Below are positions 9,783 through 20,372 of a stretch of 64,000 bases of DNA, one piece after another. This DNA is from Methanobrevibacter thaueri. GTDB lineage: Archaea; Methanobacteriota; Methanobacteria; Methanobacteriales; Methanobacteriaceae. The stretch lies in assembly GCF_015062915.1 (NCBI RefSeq), contig NZ_SUTJ01000001.1:238011-302010 (forward strand), given 5' to 3'. The stretch's first letter is position 1. Each line of letters opens with the position of its first letter. Below the pieces are notes generated by a model. That model searched no databases. It saw only the letters and a program-made list of their open reading frames with translations, and was not told where the DNA came from. A program made the translations under genes and the position numbers.

Positions 9783-10334
9783 ATGAATGAATACAACAAA
9801 GATATTGGAAATAGAATTAGAGAGTTGAGAGAACTATCAGACATTACTATTAAAGAAATTGCAGATGACTTGAACATTACAGAAGAAACTTACATCCAAT
9901 ATGAAAACGCTGAAGTAGACATTCCAGCAAGTTTCTTATATGAACTTGCACACATTTTCAAAGTTGATTTAGGATTATTATTAACCGGTGAAGAAAGCAG
10001 AATGAGCATCTTTGACGTAACCCGTGCAGATAAGGGTGTTTCAGTTGACAGAAGAAAAGAATATACTCACCAAAACCTATGTTCTAATTTCATTCACAAA
10101 AAGGCTGAAACCTTTATCGTAGTGGTTGATCCGGAAAAGAACCCTGTGCCTTCACTGAATTCACACCCTGGACAGGAATTCAACTATGTCCTGGAAGGTT
10201 CCTTAAAAATATATATCCACAATAACGAAATCGTGCTTAACGAAGGAGATTCAATATTCTTTGATTCCGCACATAGACACGCAATGGTTGCGCTAAACGA
10301 CAAACCCGCTAAATTTTTAGCAGTAATAATATAA
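9783..10334 (+). CDS. HTH-cupin transcriptional regulator (XRE family)
   Basis: A 183-residue two-domain protein. Residues about 7-65 form an XRE-type helix-turn-helix ([19 protein letters not shown] then [15 protein letters not shown]), and residues about 115-183 a cupin barrel ([34 protein letters not shown]). The cupin half probably senses a small molecule. It lies 20 bp upstream of the acyl-CoA synthetase gene on the same strand and likely controls, or is co-transcribed with, the synthetase-VOR cluster. The spacer before it has TATA-like sequence near 9730-9755. Confidence 0.9.
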   Translation: MNEYNKDIGNRIRELRELSDITIKEIADDLNITEETYIQYENAEVDIPASFLYELAHIFKVDLGLLLTGEESRMSIFDVTRADKGVSVDRRKEYTHQNLCSNFIHKKAETFIVVVDPEKNPVPSLNSHPGQEFNYVLEGSLKIYIHNNEIVLNEGDSIFFDSAHRHAMVALNDKPAKFLAVII

Positions 10335-10354
10335 TATTTATAGGAGATAATTAA

Positions 10355-12019
10355 ATGACCTCAGTTATAGGAGATTTTGTAGAGAGAGTTGACTTTGACT
10401 CTTACGAAGACTTTTTTAAAAATTTCAAACTTACTTACGAAGATGACTACAACTTCGGATTTGATGTAGTCGACAAATACGCTGAAATCGACCCGGAAAA
10501 GATTGCATTAATCTGGGTGAATGACCACGACGAGGAACACACTTTCACATTTAAGGACATGAAAGAATATTCCAACAGAACAGCAAACCTCTTTAAAAAA
10601 TTAGGAATTAAGAAGGGAGACTGTGTAATGCTCACCCTTAAAAACAGGTATGAATGGTGGTTCTGTATGGTTGCACTCCACAAGATCGGTGCTATACCAA
10701 TCCCGGGAACACACATGCTTAAGCTTCATGACCTTGACTTCAGGCTAAAAGAGGCAAATGTGAAAATGGTTGTCTCAATTGAAGAGGACACATTACTGCC
10801 AGATTATGAAGAAGCGGAAAAATCTCTGGGCATTGACATACCTAAATTGGTTATCGAAACCGAAAGGGACGGATGGATCAATTTCAACAAGGCAATGATG
10901 GAAGAAAGCCCAGTGTTTGAAAGACCTACCGGAGAAGACAAAACCTATGCGGAAGAAATCTTTTTAATCTACTTTACATCCGGAACAAGTGGACTTCCAA
11001 AAATGGTATCCCATAAGCATACCTACTCATTAGGACACATTCCAACTGCAAAATATTGGCATAATGTTGTAGAGGACGGAATCCACCATACCGCTGCTGA
11101 TACCGGTTGGGGAAAAGCTGTTTGGGGAAACCTTTATGGTCAATGGATTGCTGGAACCTCAATATTCATTTACGATTACGACAGATTCAATGGAATAAAA
11201 TTATTGGAGAATGTTATTAAATACAAGGTGAACACTTTCTGTGCACCGCCAACAGTATACAGATTCCTGATTAAGGAAAATATCCAAGGATATGACTTTT
11301 CAAACATGACCTATGTAACCACTGCAGGGGAACCACTTCCTCCAGAGGTTTCAGAAAGATTCTATGACATCTCAGGCTTGAGAATTAAGGAAGGATTCGG
11401 TCAGACAGAAACCACATTATCAATTGGAACATTCATATGGTTGGATGCAAAAGTCGGATCCATTGGAAAACCTTCCCCATTATTTGATTTAAGACTGCTT
11501 GATGAAAATCATGAAAGAGTAGAAATCGGTGATGAAGGAGAACTTTGTTTCAAATTAGAAGACGGACCTAATCCAGGATTGTTTAAGGATTATGTAAATG
11601 ATGATGAAAAATACAAAAAGCAAATCCATCACGGATACTACCACTGTGGAGACACCGCATGGATAGATGAAGACGGTTATGTCCACTTTGTTGGAAGAAA
11701 CGACGACATCATCAAATCCTCAGGTTACCGTATCGGACCGTACGAAGTAGAAAGTGCAGTCCTATCACACGAGGCAGTTTCAAACTGTGCTATTACCGCT
11801 TATCCTGATGAAGTTAGAGGCCAAATCGTAAAGGCAACAATCATATTGCAGCCTGGCTTCGAGCCATCAGAACAACTTACAAAAGACATACAAAATCATG
11901 TTAAAAGAGTTACAGCTCCTTATAAATACCCAAGAATGATTGAATACACAGATGAAATTCCAGAAACAATCAGTGGTAAAATAAGAAGAGTTGAAATAAG
12001 AGAAAACGATAATCAATGA
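10355..12019 (+). CDS. AMP-forming acyl-CoA synthetase (acetyl/medium-chain type)
   Basis: A 554-residue ANL-superfamily ligase that converts a carboxylic acid, ATP and CoA to acyl-CoA, AMP and PPi. Seen motifs: P-loop-like YFTSGTSGLPKMVSH near residues 208-222, the adenine motif KEGFGQTETT, YHCGDTAWIDEDGY with the ribose-binding Asp, the hinge VGRNDDIIKSSGYRIGP, and the catalytic Lys in ETISGKIRRVEIR near the C-terminus. Length and motif spacing match acyl- rather than strict acetyl-CoA synthetases. A GGAGATAATTAA ribosome site precedes the ATG, and the stop overlaps the start of the VOR ferredoxin gene, so substrate and function are probably linked to VOR (branched-chain or aryl acids; inference). 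Confidence 0.9.
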   Translation: MTSVIGDFVERVDFDSYEDFFKNFKLTYEDDYNFGFDVVDKYAEIDPEKIALIWVNDHDEEHTFTFKDMKEYSNRTANLFKKLGIKKGDCVMLTLKNRYEWWFCMVALHKIGAIPIPGTHMLKLHDLDFRLKEANVKMVVSIEEDTLLPDYEEAEKSLGIDIPKLVIETERDGWINFNKAMMEESPVFERPTGEDKTYAEEIFLIYFTSGTSGLPKMVSHKHTYSLGHIPTAKYWHNVVEDGIHHTAADTGWGKAVWGNLYGQWIAGTSIFIYDYDRFNGIKLLENVIKYKVNTFCAPPTVYRFLIKENIQGYDFSNMTYVTTAGEPLPPEVSERFYDISGLRIKEGFGQTETTLSIGTFIWLDAKVGSIGKPSPLFDLRLLDENHERVEIGDEGELCFKLEDGPNPGLFKDYVNDDEKYKKQIHHGYYHCGDTAWIDEDGYVHFVGRNDDIIKSSGYRIGPYEVESAVLSHEAVSNCAITAYPDEVRGQIVKATIILQPGFEPSEQLTKDIQNHVKRVTAPYKYPRMIEYTDEIPETISGKIRRVEIRENDNQ

Positions 12020-12318
12020 ATTTAGATGATATAATGATAGAGGAAATATCTTATCCAGTTATAAATAAGGAAATTTGTAAAGGATGTATGAGATGCATCA
12101 CAGGATGTCCTCAAAATGCAATATTACTATCAGAAGACATGAACAACGCAGGATATCAATATGCTTATTACAGTGGCAATGGCTGTACAGGATGTAAGGA
12201 CTGTTACTTTACCTGTCCAGAGCCATTAGCTCTTGAAGTACATCAGATAAAAAATATTGTTAACGATTCAGTTGCTAAAATGATTAAGGCAAAAGTTGCT
12301 AACAAGGAGGGAAACTAA
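12016..12318 (+). CDS. vorC: VorC, ferredoxin-like delta subunit of 2-oxoisovalerate:ferredoxin oxidoreductase
   Basis: A 100-residue protein with two [4Fe-4S] motifs, CKGCMRCITGCP at about residues 20-31 and CTGCKDCYFTCP at about 54-65, each ending in Cys-Pro as in 2[4Fe-4S] ferredoxins. It passes electrons between the thiamine-diphosphate core and external ferredoxin. The ATG overlaps the stop of the acyl-CoA synthetase gene (ATGA), and vorB begins at the very next base after its stop. Confidence 0.9.
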   Translation: MNLDDIMIEEISYPVINKEICKGCMRCITGCPQNAILLSEDMNNAGYQYAYYSGNGCTGCKDCYFTCPEPLALEVHQIKNIVNDSVAKMIKAKVANKEGN

Positions 12319-13431
12319 ATGAGTAATCAAATGGTGAAAGGAAACACAGCAGTTGTCATTGGTGCAATGTATGCCGGATGTGACTGTTTCTTCGGATACC
12401 CAATTACTCCTGCAAGTGAAATTTTACATGAAGCTTCAAAATACTTCCCTATGGTTGGAAGAAACTTCGTGCAAGCGGAAAGTGAAGAAGCATCAATAAA
12501 CATGGTTTATGGTGCATCAGGTACTGGTCACAGGGTTATGACATCATCATCCGGACCGGGAATCAGTCTTATGCAAGAAGGATTTACTTTCCTCGCTGGT
12601 GCTGAACTTCCTGCAGTTATTGTGGATATCATGAGAGCAGGACCTGGACTTGGTAATATCGGTCCTGAACAAGGAGATTATAATCAAATTGTTCATGGAG
12701 GAGGTCATGGAAACTATAAAAACATAGTGCTTGCCCCTAACAGCGTTCAGGAAATGTGTGACTTGACCATGAAGGCATTTGAACTTGCAGACAAATGGAG
12801 AAACCCAGTTGTTGTTTTAGCAGATGGAACATTAGGTCAAATGGCTGAACCATTAGTGTTCCCTGAAAAGGCGATTGAACCTAAAAACGACAAGCCTTGG
12901 GCAGTAAAAGGAAATGCTGAAACAATGGACAATCTCATCACATCAATATTTAATGATTTCAATGAGTTAGAGGATTTCAACTACAAACTTCAGGAAAAAT
13001 ACGATAAAATCGATACTGAAGAAGTCATTGTTGATGAATATCAAGTGGAAGATGCAGAAATCATTTTGGTATCATATGGTATAAGCAGCCGTATTGCAAG
13101 ATCCGCTGTCGATAAAGCTCGTGAAAAAGGCGTTAAAGTTGGACTTTTAAGACCTATAACATTAAACCCATTCCCAGTTGATAGAATTAAGGAATTGTCT
13201 GATAAAGGTGTTAGTTTTATCTCAGTTGAGATGAGTAACGGTCAATTGTTAAGGGATGTTCAATATGCTGCACTCAGAAGAGAAAACACCTATCTCGTTA
13301 ACAGAATGGGTGGAAACCTCATAGAACTTAAACATGTCCTCGCTAAGATTTATGAAATCGCAGGACTCGATGAAGAAATTGACACTTCAAAAAGAAGTGA
13401 AGAGAAAGCTAGTCCAAATATTATAGATTAA
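12319..13431 (+). CDS. vorB: VorB, alpha subunit of 2-oxoisovalerate:ferredoxin oxidoreductase
   Basis: A 370-residue alpha chain of a 2-oxoacid:ferredoxin oxidoreductase (pyruvate-family domains I and II). Diagnostic stretches are [12 protein letters not shown] near residues 29-40, [18 protein letters not shown] near 53-70, and [14 protein letters not shown]. The C-terminal part carries a transketolase-C-like domain ([20 protein letters not shown]). The Vor rather than Kor assignment rests on the subunit pattern: a separate ferredoxin subunit and fused beta-gamma chain, as described for VOR in Methanothermobacter. Substrates are then branched 2-oxoacids, with ferredoxin as electron carrier. 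Confidence 0.88.
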   Translation: MSNQMVKGNTAVVIGAMYAGCDCFFGYPITPASEILHEASKYFPMVGRNFVQAESEEASINMVYGASGTGHRVMTSSSGPGISLMQEGFTFLAGAELPAVIVDIMRAGPGLGNIGPEQGDYNQIVHGGGHGNYKNIVLAPNSVQEMCDLTMKAFELADKWRNPVVVLADGTLGQMAEPLVFPEKAIEPKNDKPWAVKGNAETMDNLITSIFNDFNELEDFNYKLQEKYDKIDTEEVIVDEYQVEDAEIILVSYGISSRIARSAVDKAREKGVKVGLLRPITLNPFPVDRIKELSDKGVSFISVEMSNGQLLRDVQYAALRRENTYLVNRMGGNLIELKHVLAKIYEIAGLDEEIDTSKRSEEKASPNIID

Positions 13432-13443
13432 GGATGTGGAAAA

Positions 13444-14883
13444 ATGAGTGAAAAAATAAATAAAGATTATGAAGAGCAAATACGTAGAAATCCACAATCC
13501 CTTTTAGAAGAGTATCCTAGAAAAGGAACCAACATTAAATCTACTCACTACTGTGCTGGTTGTGGACACGGTATCTTACATAAATTAATAGCAGAATGTA
13601 TGGATGAACTTGGAATACAGGAAAGATGTGTTATGATTTCCCCTGTAGGATGTTCCGTATATGCTTATTTCTACTTTAACTGTGGAAACTTCCAAACTGC
13701 TCACGGAAGAGCTCCAGCAGTGGCAACAGGTATTTCAAGAGCTGAAGACAATGCCATTGTAATGAGTTATCAAGGAGATGGAGATTTAGCTTCAATTGGT
13801 TTGAATGAAACATTACAGGCTGCAAACAGAGGAGAAAAAATTGCAGTATTCTTCGTAAACAACACCGTTTACGGTATGACCGGTGGACAAATGGCTCCAA
13901 CCACATTGATTGGTGAAAAAACAGTTACATGTCAAACTGGAAGAGACCCAGACTATGCAGGACACCCTACACATATGTGTGAGTTAATCAACACTCTTAA
14001 AGCACCGGTATTTATCGAAAGGGTTTCACTTGCTAATCCTTTAAAAATCAGACTTGCAAAATACGCAATTAAACAGGCATTGACTGTTCAAAAAGAAGGA
14101 AAAGGTTATTCATTCGTTGAAGTTCTCTCACCTTGCCCAACCAACTTAAAACAGGATGTTGTAAGTGCACAGAAATTCATTGAAGAACAAATGGAAAAAG
14201 AATTCCCTGTTAAAAACTTCAGAAATAATCTATACACTAAACAACCTGTTCAAAGGCCTGCCAGTGATTTTTCAACTGAATCATTGGATAAAATCTTTAA
14301 TGTGAATAGGGGCGATGATGTAGGATATGTCGATGAGGATATTGAACCTGTAAGCATCAAGGTTTCCGGATTCGGTGGTCAGGGAGTTTTAAGTGCAGGT
14401 TTAACAATAGCTCAAGCAGCATGTGCTGAAGGAAAGCATGTTTCATGGTATCCAAGTTACGGGCCTGAACAAAGGGGAGGAAAATCCAACTGTTCAGTAG
14501 TTATCTCAAATGAAACCATCGGTACACCTGTTGTTGATGACATTGACATTCTTATCGCTTTAAACAAACCTTCACTTGAACAGTTCTCACAAGATGTCAA
14601 GGAAGGAGGAGTTATACTTTACGACGCTAAAATCGGCAATTTTGAAACTGATCGTGACGTTAAGGTTATTGCAATGCCTTGTGTTGATATTGCAGAAGAA
14701 CATGGAAACGCTAGAACAGCAAACACAGCACTTTTAGGAGCTTTAACTGAATTAGGCGATGTTTTAAAACGTGAATCCTATGAAAATGCTATTCGTGAAA
14801 TGTTTGCATCCAAACCAAAAGTCATTGATGTAAACATTGACGTATTGAAAGCAGGAGCAGAATGGATTAAAAACAATTCATAG
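13444..14883 (+). CDS. vorA: VorA, fused beta-gamma subunit of 2-oxoisovalerate:ferredoxin oxidoreductase
   Basis: A 479-residue fusion. Residues about 30-260 are the thiamine-diphosphate-binding beta domain: [10 protein letters not shown], then [12 protein letters not shown] and [11 protein letters not shown], which bind the Mg-pyrophosphate. Residues about 300-479 are the gamma domain, starting [15 protein letters not shown] and including [16 protein letters not shown]. In many other oxidoreductases these are separate polypeptides. Starts 12 bp after vorB, with GGATGTGGAAAA before the ATG. Works with VorB and VorC in the cytoplasm; in a methanogen the reaction can run reductively to make 2-oxoacids from acyl-CoA and CO2. 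Confidence 0.9.
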   Translation: MSEKINKDYEEQIRRNPQSLLEEYPRKGTNIKSTHYCAGCGHGILHKLIAECMDELGIQERCVMISPVGCSVYAYFYFNCGNFQTAHGRAPAVATGISRAEDNAIVMSYQGDGDLASIGLNETLQAANRGEKIAVFFVNNTVYGMTGGQMAPTTLIGEKTVTCQTGRDPDYAGHPTHMCELINTLKAPVFIERVSLANPLKIRLAKYAIKQALTVQKEGKGYSFVEVLSPCPTNLKQDVVSAQKFIEEQMEKEFPVKNFRNNLYTKQPVQRPASDFSTESLDKIFNVNRGDDVGYVDEDIEPVSIKVSGFGGQGVLSAGLTIAQAACAEGKHVSWYPSYGPEQRGGKSNCSVVISNETIGTPVVDDIDILIALNKPSLEQFSQDVKEGGVILYDAKIGNFETDRDVKVIAMPCVDIAEEHGNARTANTALLGALTELGDVLKRESYENAIREMFASKPKVIDVNIDVLKAGAEWIKNNS

Positions 14884-14892
14884 TGTGATTTA

Positions 14893-16203
14893 ATGACATA
14901 TAAAGAAAATGCTGAAAAATATATAGAAAATTACGGTTTAAGTATAGGAGATACCGTTAAGGTCAATAAGGAAGACATCTCCTATAAGGGTATCCTACTT
15001 GACAGGCCGGAAGATGCGGATGACGGATATCTGGTCATCAAGCTCTCAAGCGGATACAACATAGGTGTGGCCATTGAAGGCACTACTGCAGAACTCATTG
15101 AAAAGGGTGACAAGCCTAAAATCGGTTATGATGAAACTGAAATTCCTCATGACGAATCCAAACAGAACATTTCCATCATATCCACCGGTGGAACAGTATC
15201 CTCTGTTATTGATTATCGTACAGGAGCGGTTCACCCTAAATTTACCGCATCAGATCTTGTTAAAGCCAACCCTGAACTGTTGGATTATGCAAACTACAAC
15301 GTTAAGGCATTATACAATATCTTAAGTGAAGATATGAAACCTGAATACTGGGTAAAAGCGGCAGAAGAAATAGCTAACGACATTTCCGACGGTGCGGATG
15401 GTGTTGTAATAGCTCATGGTACTGATACAATGCACTACACTTCAGCCGCATTGAGCTTCATGTTAAAAACACCAGTTCCTATTGTGGTTACCGGTGCACA
15501 GAGAAGTTCCGACAGGCCTTCAAGTGACGCAAACATCAATTTAATCGATTCAGTTATTGCTGCAAAATCAGACATTGCAGAGGTCAGCGTCTGTATGCAT
15601 GGAAGCCTTAATGACAAGTACAATTACCTTCACAAGGGAACCAAGGTAAGGAAAATGCACACTTCAAGAAGGGACACTTTCAGAAGCATCAACGCTCAGC
15701 CAATAGCTAAAATCGAAAATAAGAAAGTTAACATTAATCCTGATTACAATTATACCAAACGTGGAGCTAATGAACTTGAATTGAACACCTCCATTGAAGA
15801 CAAGGTAGGATTCATCAAAAGCTTCCCTGGAATATCTGAAGAGTTTATTGAATATCATATTGATAAGGGATACAAAGGTCTTGTCATTGAAGGAACCGGT
15901 CTTGGACATGTTCCAAATGACCTTATTGACTCATTCAGAAGAGCTCAAGATGAAAACATTCCAGTCATCATGACATCCCAGTGCCTTTACGGCAGAGTCA
16001 ACATGAACGTTTACTCAACCGGACGTAACATCTTGGATGCAGGAGTAATCTCCGGTCGTGACATGACTCCTGAAACCACTTATGTCAAGTTATGCTGGGC
16101 ATTAGGTCAAAGTGACGATTACAGTGAAGTTAAAGAGATTATGCAAACCAATATTGCAGGTGAATTTTCAGAAAAATCCTCAATCAAGGATTTCTTAAAC
16201 TAG
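14893..16203 (+). CDS. gatD: GatD, asparaginase-like subunit of archaeal Glu-tRNA(Gln) amidotransferase
   Basis: The ammonia-releasing subunit of the archaeal GatDE amidotransferase, which converts Glu-tRNA(Gln) to Gln-tRNA(Gln). Residues 1-80 form the small GatD-specific N-terminal domain. Residues about 92-430 are an L-asparaginase-type fold with STGGT at 97-101 and AHGTDT at 174-179 carrying the catalytic Thr, Thr and Asp residues, and [27 protein letters not shown] carrying the catalytic Lys region ([10 protein letters not shown]). At 436 residues it has the usual length. It is ten bases upstream of gatE and read with it. Confidence 0.95.
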   Translation: MTYKENAEKYIENYGLSIGDTVKVNKEDISYKGILLDRPEDADDGYLVIKLSSGYNIGVAIEGTTAELIEKGDKPKIGYDETEIPHDESKQNISIISTGGTVSSVIDYRTGAVHPKFTASDLVKANPELLDYANYNVKALYNILSEDMKPEYWVKAAEEIANDISDGADGVVIAHGTDTMHYTSAALSFMLKTPVPIVVTGAQRSSDRPSSDANINLIDSVIAAKSDIAEVSVCMHGSLNDKYNYLHKGTKVRKMHTSRRDTFRSINAQPIAKIENKKVNINPDYNYTKRGANELELNTSIEDKVGFIKSFPGISEEFIEYHIDKGYKGLVIEGTGLGHVPNDLIDSFRRAQDENIPVIMTSQCLYGRVNMNVYSTGRNILDAGVISGRDMTPETTYVKLCWALGQSDDYSEVKEIMQTNIAGEFSEKSSIKDFLN

Positions 16204-16212
16204 GGTGATAGC

Positions 16213-18084
16213 ATGGATTTTGATTATGAAAAATTAGGATTGAAAATGGGACTTGAAATTCACCAACAATTGAACAGTCAACACAAATTGTTCTGCCCAT
16301 GTAAAACAGAGCTTGTTGACGATGAGTTCACAGAACTTGTTCAAAGAAAATTAAGACCAACACAATCAGAGCTTGGTGAAATTGACCGTGCAGCATTACA
16401 GGAATCCCTAAGAGGATTGAATTTCAAGTATGAGAACTTTGAAAAACACACTTGTCTTGTTGAAAACGATGATGAACCACCTCACAGCTTAAACGAAGAA
16501 GCATTGGATATTTGTATTACCATCGCATGCCTTATGAACATGCACATTGTTGATGAATTCCATACAATGCGTAAACAGGTTATTGATGGAAGTAACACTG
16601 GTGGTTTCCAAAGAACCGGTATGGTTGCAACCGACGGTTACCTTGACACCCCTTACGGCAAAGTAATCATTGAAAGCCTTGGCCTTGAGGAGGATGCAGC
16701 AAGAAGAGTTGAAACCAAGGACGGATTTACCGAGTTCAGACTGGACAGGTTAGGTATTCCTTTAGCTGAAATCACAACAGACCCTTCAATGCACCACCCA
16801 GATCAGGTAAGGGAAGTCGCATACATGCTTGGTCAAATATTGAGAAGTACCAACGTTAAAAGAGGATTAGGTACAATCAGACAGGACCTGAACATTTCCA
16901 TTGCAGAAGGTGCACGTGTGGAAATCAAAGGGGTTCAGGACTTGGATTTAATGGCTGAAATCGTTAACCGTGAAGTTCAAAGGCAATTGGAATTGATTGA
17001 CATCAAAAAACAGCTCGAAGAAAGAAACGCTGAAGTGCTTGAAGAGATTCATGATCTTGATGAGTTATTCACTGATACAGAATCAAAAATATTGAAATCA
17101 GCTGAAACAATCAAGGCAGTTGTGCTTAAAGGTTTTGATGGACAAATCGGCCGTGAAGTTCAACCTGGTAGAAGATTCGGTACTGAAATCGCAAGTTATG
17201 CTAAAAAACGTGGAGTTTCAGGAATATTCCACTCCGACGAATTGCCTGCTTACGGAATAACCCAAGAAGAAGTTGACAAGGTCAATGACTTCCTAGACAT
17301 TGGTGAAGAGGATGCATTCATCATTGTGGCTCACGATGAGGACATTGCAGTTTCCGCATTGGAAGAAGTTAAAAGAAGAGCTGTTTTAGGTCTTGAAGGT
17401 GTTGTTGAAGAGACAAGAAAAGCTCTTGATGACGGTAACACAGAATACATGAGACCACTTCCTACCGCAAACAGGATGTACCTTGAAACAGACATTCCAC
17501 TATTCAAGATTACCAATGATAGAATTGAACCAATAGCTAACAATTTACCTGAATTGCCTGATGTTAAACAGGCCAGAATCATTGAAGAGTACAAGTTAAG
17601 TGAGGACTTAGCAACCCAATTGGTCAAAAGGCAAGAGGCGGACATGTTCGAGGCCATTTTGGCTGATGTCGATGTTGATGCAACACCTGTCGCTTCACTT
17701 CTCGCATATGATTTAAGGGAAATCAAAAGGGAAGGCCATGACATTAACGTTTTAACACTTGATCACTTCAAAGGCATTTTCACTTTATTGGCTGACGGCA
17801 AGATTGCTAAGGACAGTGTTCGTAAGTTAGCTGTTGAAACCATCAAGGTTCCTGATATGGACATCTCTGAAATCGCTGAGAAAAACAACTTGACAATGCT
17901 CAGTGAGGATGATGTTGTAAGCATCATTTCTGAAATTGTGGCTAACAATGAGGGAATGGTTAAGGAACGTCAAATGGGTGCTATGGGTCCTTTGATGGGA
18001 ATGTGCATGAAACAACTTAAGGGAAAGGCTGACGGTAGTCTGGTCAATAAGGTTGTTCGTGAAGAAATTCAAAAATTAATTTAA
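16213..18084 (+). CDS. gatE: GatE, tRNA-binding kinase/transamidase subunit of archaeal Glu-tRNA(Gln) amidotransferase
   Basis: Partner of GatD: it binds tRNA(Gln), activates the glutamyl group with ATP and transfers ammonia. The 623-residue length is typical of GatE. The N-terminal GatB-like cradle starts [16 protein letters not shown] and contains the expected Cys-rich zinc site (FCPCKTE). A GAD-type insertion follows in the middle (about 280-400), then the helical tail and YqeY-like end with [27 protein letters not shown] Gly/Met-rich motif. GGTGAT precedes the ATG. A hairpin terminator follows the stop. Confidence 0.95.
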   Translation: MDFDYEKLGLKMGLEIHQQLNSQHKLFCPCKTELVDDEFTELVQRKLRPTQSELGEIDRAALQESLRGLNFKYENFEKHTCLVENDDEPPHSLNEEALDICITIACLMNMHIVDEFHTMRKQVIDGSNTGGFQRTGMVATDGYLDTPYGKVIIESLGLEEDAARRVETKDGFTEFRLDRLGIPLAEITTDPSMHHPDQVREVAYMLGQILRSTNVKRGLGTIRQDLNISIAEGARVEIKGVQDLDLMAEIVNREVQRQLELIDIKKQLEERNAEVLEEIHDLDELFTDTESKILKSAETIKAVVLKGFDGQIGREVQPGRRFGTEIASYAKKRGVSGIFHSDELPAYGITQEEVDKVNDFLDIGEEDAFIIVAHDEDIAVSALEEVKRRAVLGLEGVVEETRKALDDGNTEYMRPLPTANRMYLETDIPLFKITNDRIEPIANNLPELPDVKQARIIEEYKLSEDLATQLVKRQEADMFEAILADVDVDATPVASLLAYDLREIKREGHDINVLTLDHFKGIFTLLADGKIAKDSVRKLAVETIKVPDMDISEIAEKNNLTMLSEDDVVSIISEIVANNEGMVKERQMGAMGPLMGMCMKQLKGKADGSLVNKVVREEIQKLI

Positions 18085-18120
18085 GGAAACTCCTTGAGTT
18101 TCCCTTTAAACTCTTTTTTT
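18085..18120. terminator. Hairpin terminator between gatE and the convergent YeiH-type gene
   Basis: GGAAACTC (18085-18092), loop CTT, GAGTTTCC (18096-18103): a perfect 8-bp stem, followed after nine bases by a T-run reaching 18120. It sits directly after the gatE stop and ends at the stop of the convergent gene. Confidence 0.8.
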
Positions 18121-19141
18121 ACCAAATTCCTAAGAATTTTTGCAATAGCAAACTTACGACGGTTATTGCTATCCAACATGTGAAACCTAATGTTATAGGT
18201 TTTCCACCGGATTTTACAAGTTTCACAATGTCTGTGTTGAGTCCGATTGCTGCCATTGCCATGATAATGAAGAATTTGCTCAGTTCCTTAAGAGGCATGA
18301 ACAGGTTAGCATCTACACCGAAACCGACACATATTGTTGTTATTATTGATGCAACTACAAATAACACCACAAACAGTGGCAATGCTCTTTTCAGACTGAA
18401 TTTTTCACCGTTGAAGTTATTCTGTCTTTGTGTGATTAATGATAATGCTAATGTTATTGGAATTATTGCTAATGTACGGGTTAGCTTTACGGTTGCGGCC
18501 TTGTCAAGTGTCTGGCTTCCAAGACCCCACATGTTGTCCCATGTTGCTGCAGCTGCAGTTACTGATGAAGTGTCGTTTATTGCGGTTCCTGCAAATATTC
18601 CGAACGGATCTCCGCTGACTGTTGAAAATCCAAGCATTTTTCCAAGCATTGGGAATATGATTGCTGCTAAAACATTGAAGAAGAATATTACTGATATTGA
18701 CTGTGCAACTTCCTCATCATTTGCATTGATTACCGGAGCTGTTGCCGCAATAGCTGATCCGCCACATATTGATGAACCCACACCGATTAGTATTGCTGAA
18801 TTTTTCTCCATATTGAGTATTCTTTTCATTACATATGCAACTATCAAAGCGGTTGCAATAGTGCCGATAATTATCGGAAGGGATTGAATTCCTGTAGCCA
18901 GAATCACATTGAGATTCAAGCCAAATCCAAGAAGCACAACCGCTGCCTGCAGGACATATTTTGAGGTGAAACTTATTCCCTCGTCAAAGTTTTCTCTTCT
19001 TTTCCAAAATACTGCTATTATCATGCCTAAAATTATTGCAATGATTGGTCCACCTATTATGGGGAACATGTTTCCCGCAATTAGTGCTGGAATTGCAATG
19101 ATAAGGCACACTATAATTCCGTAGAGTTTATCTTTAAACAT
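18119..19141 (-). CDS. YeiH/UPF0324-family membrane protein (putative sulfate exporter family)
   Basis: A 340-residue integral membrane protein with about ten hydrophobic helices. Family-typical stretches include [17 protein letters not shown] near residues 66-82, [20 protein letters not shown] around 121-140, and [15 protein letters not shown] near 186-200. These Gly/Ser/Ala-rich re-entrant patterns are those of the YeiH/YadS-type family, often annotated as putative sulfate exporter; transport of sulfate or sulfite is not proven. The gene faces away from thi4 and shares its spacer. Confidence 0.85.
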   Translation of the reverse strand: MFKDKLYGIIVCLIIAIPALIAGNMFPIIGGPIIAIILGMIIAVFWKRRENFDEGISFTSKYVLQAAVVLLGFGLNLNVILATGIQSLPIIIGTIATALIVAYVMKRILNMEKNSAILIGVGSSICGGSAIAATAPVINANDEEVAQSISVIFFFNVLAAIIFPMLGKMLGFSTVSGDPFGIFAGTAINDTSSVTAAAATWDNMWGLGSQTLDKAATVKLTRTLAIIPITLALSLITQRQNNFNGEKFSLKRALPLFVVLFVVASIITTICVGFGVDANLFMPLKELSKFFIIMAMAAIGLNTDIVKLVKSGGKPITLGFTCWIAITVVSLLLQKFLGIW

Positions 19142-19233
19142 AAGTGATCACAAAAAAATCTATAAAAACAGATGTAAACTATTTTTTTCTAAACCAATGA
19201 TAATATCTGTTTATTGACATATTTATAAGTTTA

Positions 19234-19251
19234 GTTCAATGTAGATTGAAC
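19234..19251. promoter_or_regulatory. 18-bp inverted repeat in the YeiH-thi4 divergent spacer (candidate operator)
   Basis: GTTCAAT (19234-19240), GTAG, ATTGAAC (19245-19251): a perfect 7+4+7 inverted repeat. It lies just upstream of the TATA-like stretch AAAATATATATT (about 19260-19271) that precedes thi4, and about 95 bp from the divergent start. The placement fits a regulator binding site; the protein is unknown. Confidence 0.5.
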
Positions 19252-19305
19252 AGATTAACAAAAAATATATATTAAATTTTATAAAAAGATAAAATTGGTG
19301 ATAAT

Positions 19306-20094
19306 GTGGAAAAATTAGATGACATTATTGTATCAAGAGCAATCATTGAAGAATTCATGAACGACTTTCTGGACTACACAGACATTGACGTTGCAATCGG
19401 AGGCGGAGGTCCATCCGGAATCACTGCAGGTTATTACCTTGCAAAAATGGGCTATAAAGTGGCATTGTTTGAAAGGAAACTCTCCATAGGTGGTGGAATG
19501 TGGGGAGGAGGAATGATGTTCAACAAGGTTGTTGTCCAGGAAGAGGGCTGCAGAATCCTTGATGAGTTCGGAATCAACTACAAGAAATATCAAGATAACT
19601 ACTATACCGCAGACTCCATAGAGTGCACTTCAACACTTACATCTAAAGCCACTCAAGCTGGTCTTAAAGTGTTTAATCTCATGTCAATTGAGGATTTAAT
19701 GGTACGTGAAAATGGAATAAACGGAGTGGTGCTCAACTGGAGTTCAGTTGAAATGAGTGGTCTACATATAGACCCACTTACTATCAGATCCAAGGCAGTT
19801 ATTGATGCGACAGGCCACCCTCTCGAAATCATCAAGATTGTGCAGGACAAGATGGAAGCACCATTGAACACAAAAACCGGTAAGATCATGGGTGAAAAGT
19901 CCATGTGGGCTGACCGTGCCGAAGGTAAGATTCTTGACAATGTAAACGAGGTTTATCCTGGATTGTATGTTACAGGAATGGCTGCAAATGCAGTTCACGG
20001 ATCACAGCGTATGGGACCAATCTTTGGCGGAATGCTGCTTTCAGGAGAATATGTGGCCAAAAAGGTAGCTGAAGATTTGGAAAAGAGAAAATAA
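19306..20094 (+). CDS. thi4: Thi4, sulfide-type thiazole synthase
   Basis: Makes the ADP-thiazole precursor of thiamine from NAD and glycine. The 262-residue protein has the FAD/NAD-type fold motif [16 protein letters not shown] at residues 32-47, [12 protein letters not shown] at 62-73, and the C-terminal [23 protein letters not shown] motif. At the site where yeast Thi4 has its sacrificial Cys, this protein has His154 (LHIDPL). Archaeal enzymes with His there use free sulfide catalytically with Fe(II), which suits an anaerobe. The start is GTG at 19306: GGTGAT sits just before it, while the ATG two bases earlier is in another frame and soon stops. Formerly also annotated as ribose-1,5-bisphosphate isomerase. 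Confidence 0.93.
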   Translation: MEKLDDIIVSRAIIEEFMNDFLDYTDIDVAIGGGGPSGITAGYYLAKMGYKVALFERKLSIGGGMWGGGMMFNKVVVQEEGCRILDEFGINYKKYQDNYYTADSIECTSTLTSKATQAGLKVFNLMSIEDLMVRENGINGVVLNWSSVEMSGLHIDPLTIRSKAVIDATGHPLEIIKIVQDKMEAPLNTKTGKIMGEKSMWADRAEGKILDNVNEVYPGLYVTGMAANAVHGSQRMGPIFGGMLLSGEYVAKKVAEDLEKRK

Positions 20095-20119
20095 TTTTAA
20101 CCTAAAAAACCATCACCAA

Positions 20120-20141
20120 TTTTTTAGGTATACCTAAAAAA
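20120..20141. promoter_or_regulatory. Perfect 22-bp palindrome resembling a DtxR-family operator (upstream box)
   Basis: The core is TTTAGGTATACCTAAA, extended symmetrically by three T/A pairs on each side to a perfect 22-bp palindrome. TTAGGnnnnCCTAA-type palindromes are typical binding sites of DtxR/IdeR/MntR metal-dependent repressors in bacteria and archaea. It lies ten bases upstream of a TATA box at 20151-20158. Assignment to a metal regulator is by motif resemblance only. Confidence 0.65.
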
Positions 20142-20144
20142 ATA

Positions 20145-20158
20145 GAAAGCTTTATATA
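20145..20158 (+). promoter_or_regulatory. Archaeal BRE/TATA promoter between the two metal boxes
   Basis: GAAAGC (20145-20150, BRE-like) followed by TTTATATA (20151-20158). Archaeal initiation about 25 bp downstream predicts a transcript start near 20180, pointing right into the hairpin-rich region. It is the best-formed promoter in this spacer. Confidence 0.65.
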
Positions 20159-20190
20159 CTATGCCACCAAACTATTAAGTAGAGAAGAAA

Positions 20191-20206
20191 TTTAGGTTTA
20201 CCTAAA
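20191..20206. promoter_or_regulatory. Second DtxR-like palindrome at the predicted transcript start
   Basis: TTTAGGTTTACCTAAA, 7-bp arms around TT, differing from the upstream box core only at the centre. It lies 33 bp downstream of the TATA box, just past the predicted start, where a bound repressor would block transcription. Together with the upstream box it brackets the promoter. Confidence 0.65.
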
Positions 20207-20372
20207 ACACTCTCATTATTAGTCAAAACTAATACTCTCCAAAATTAGAAATGTGTTGAATTAGGTTTTTCACAATTTACTAATTTAATGCAAGTCTTAT
20301 GGTTAAGACATACCAAAAAAGTCGAATTTGTAATACTTTTCTACCAATATAGTATTACTTAATCTCGAATAA

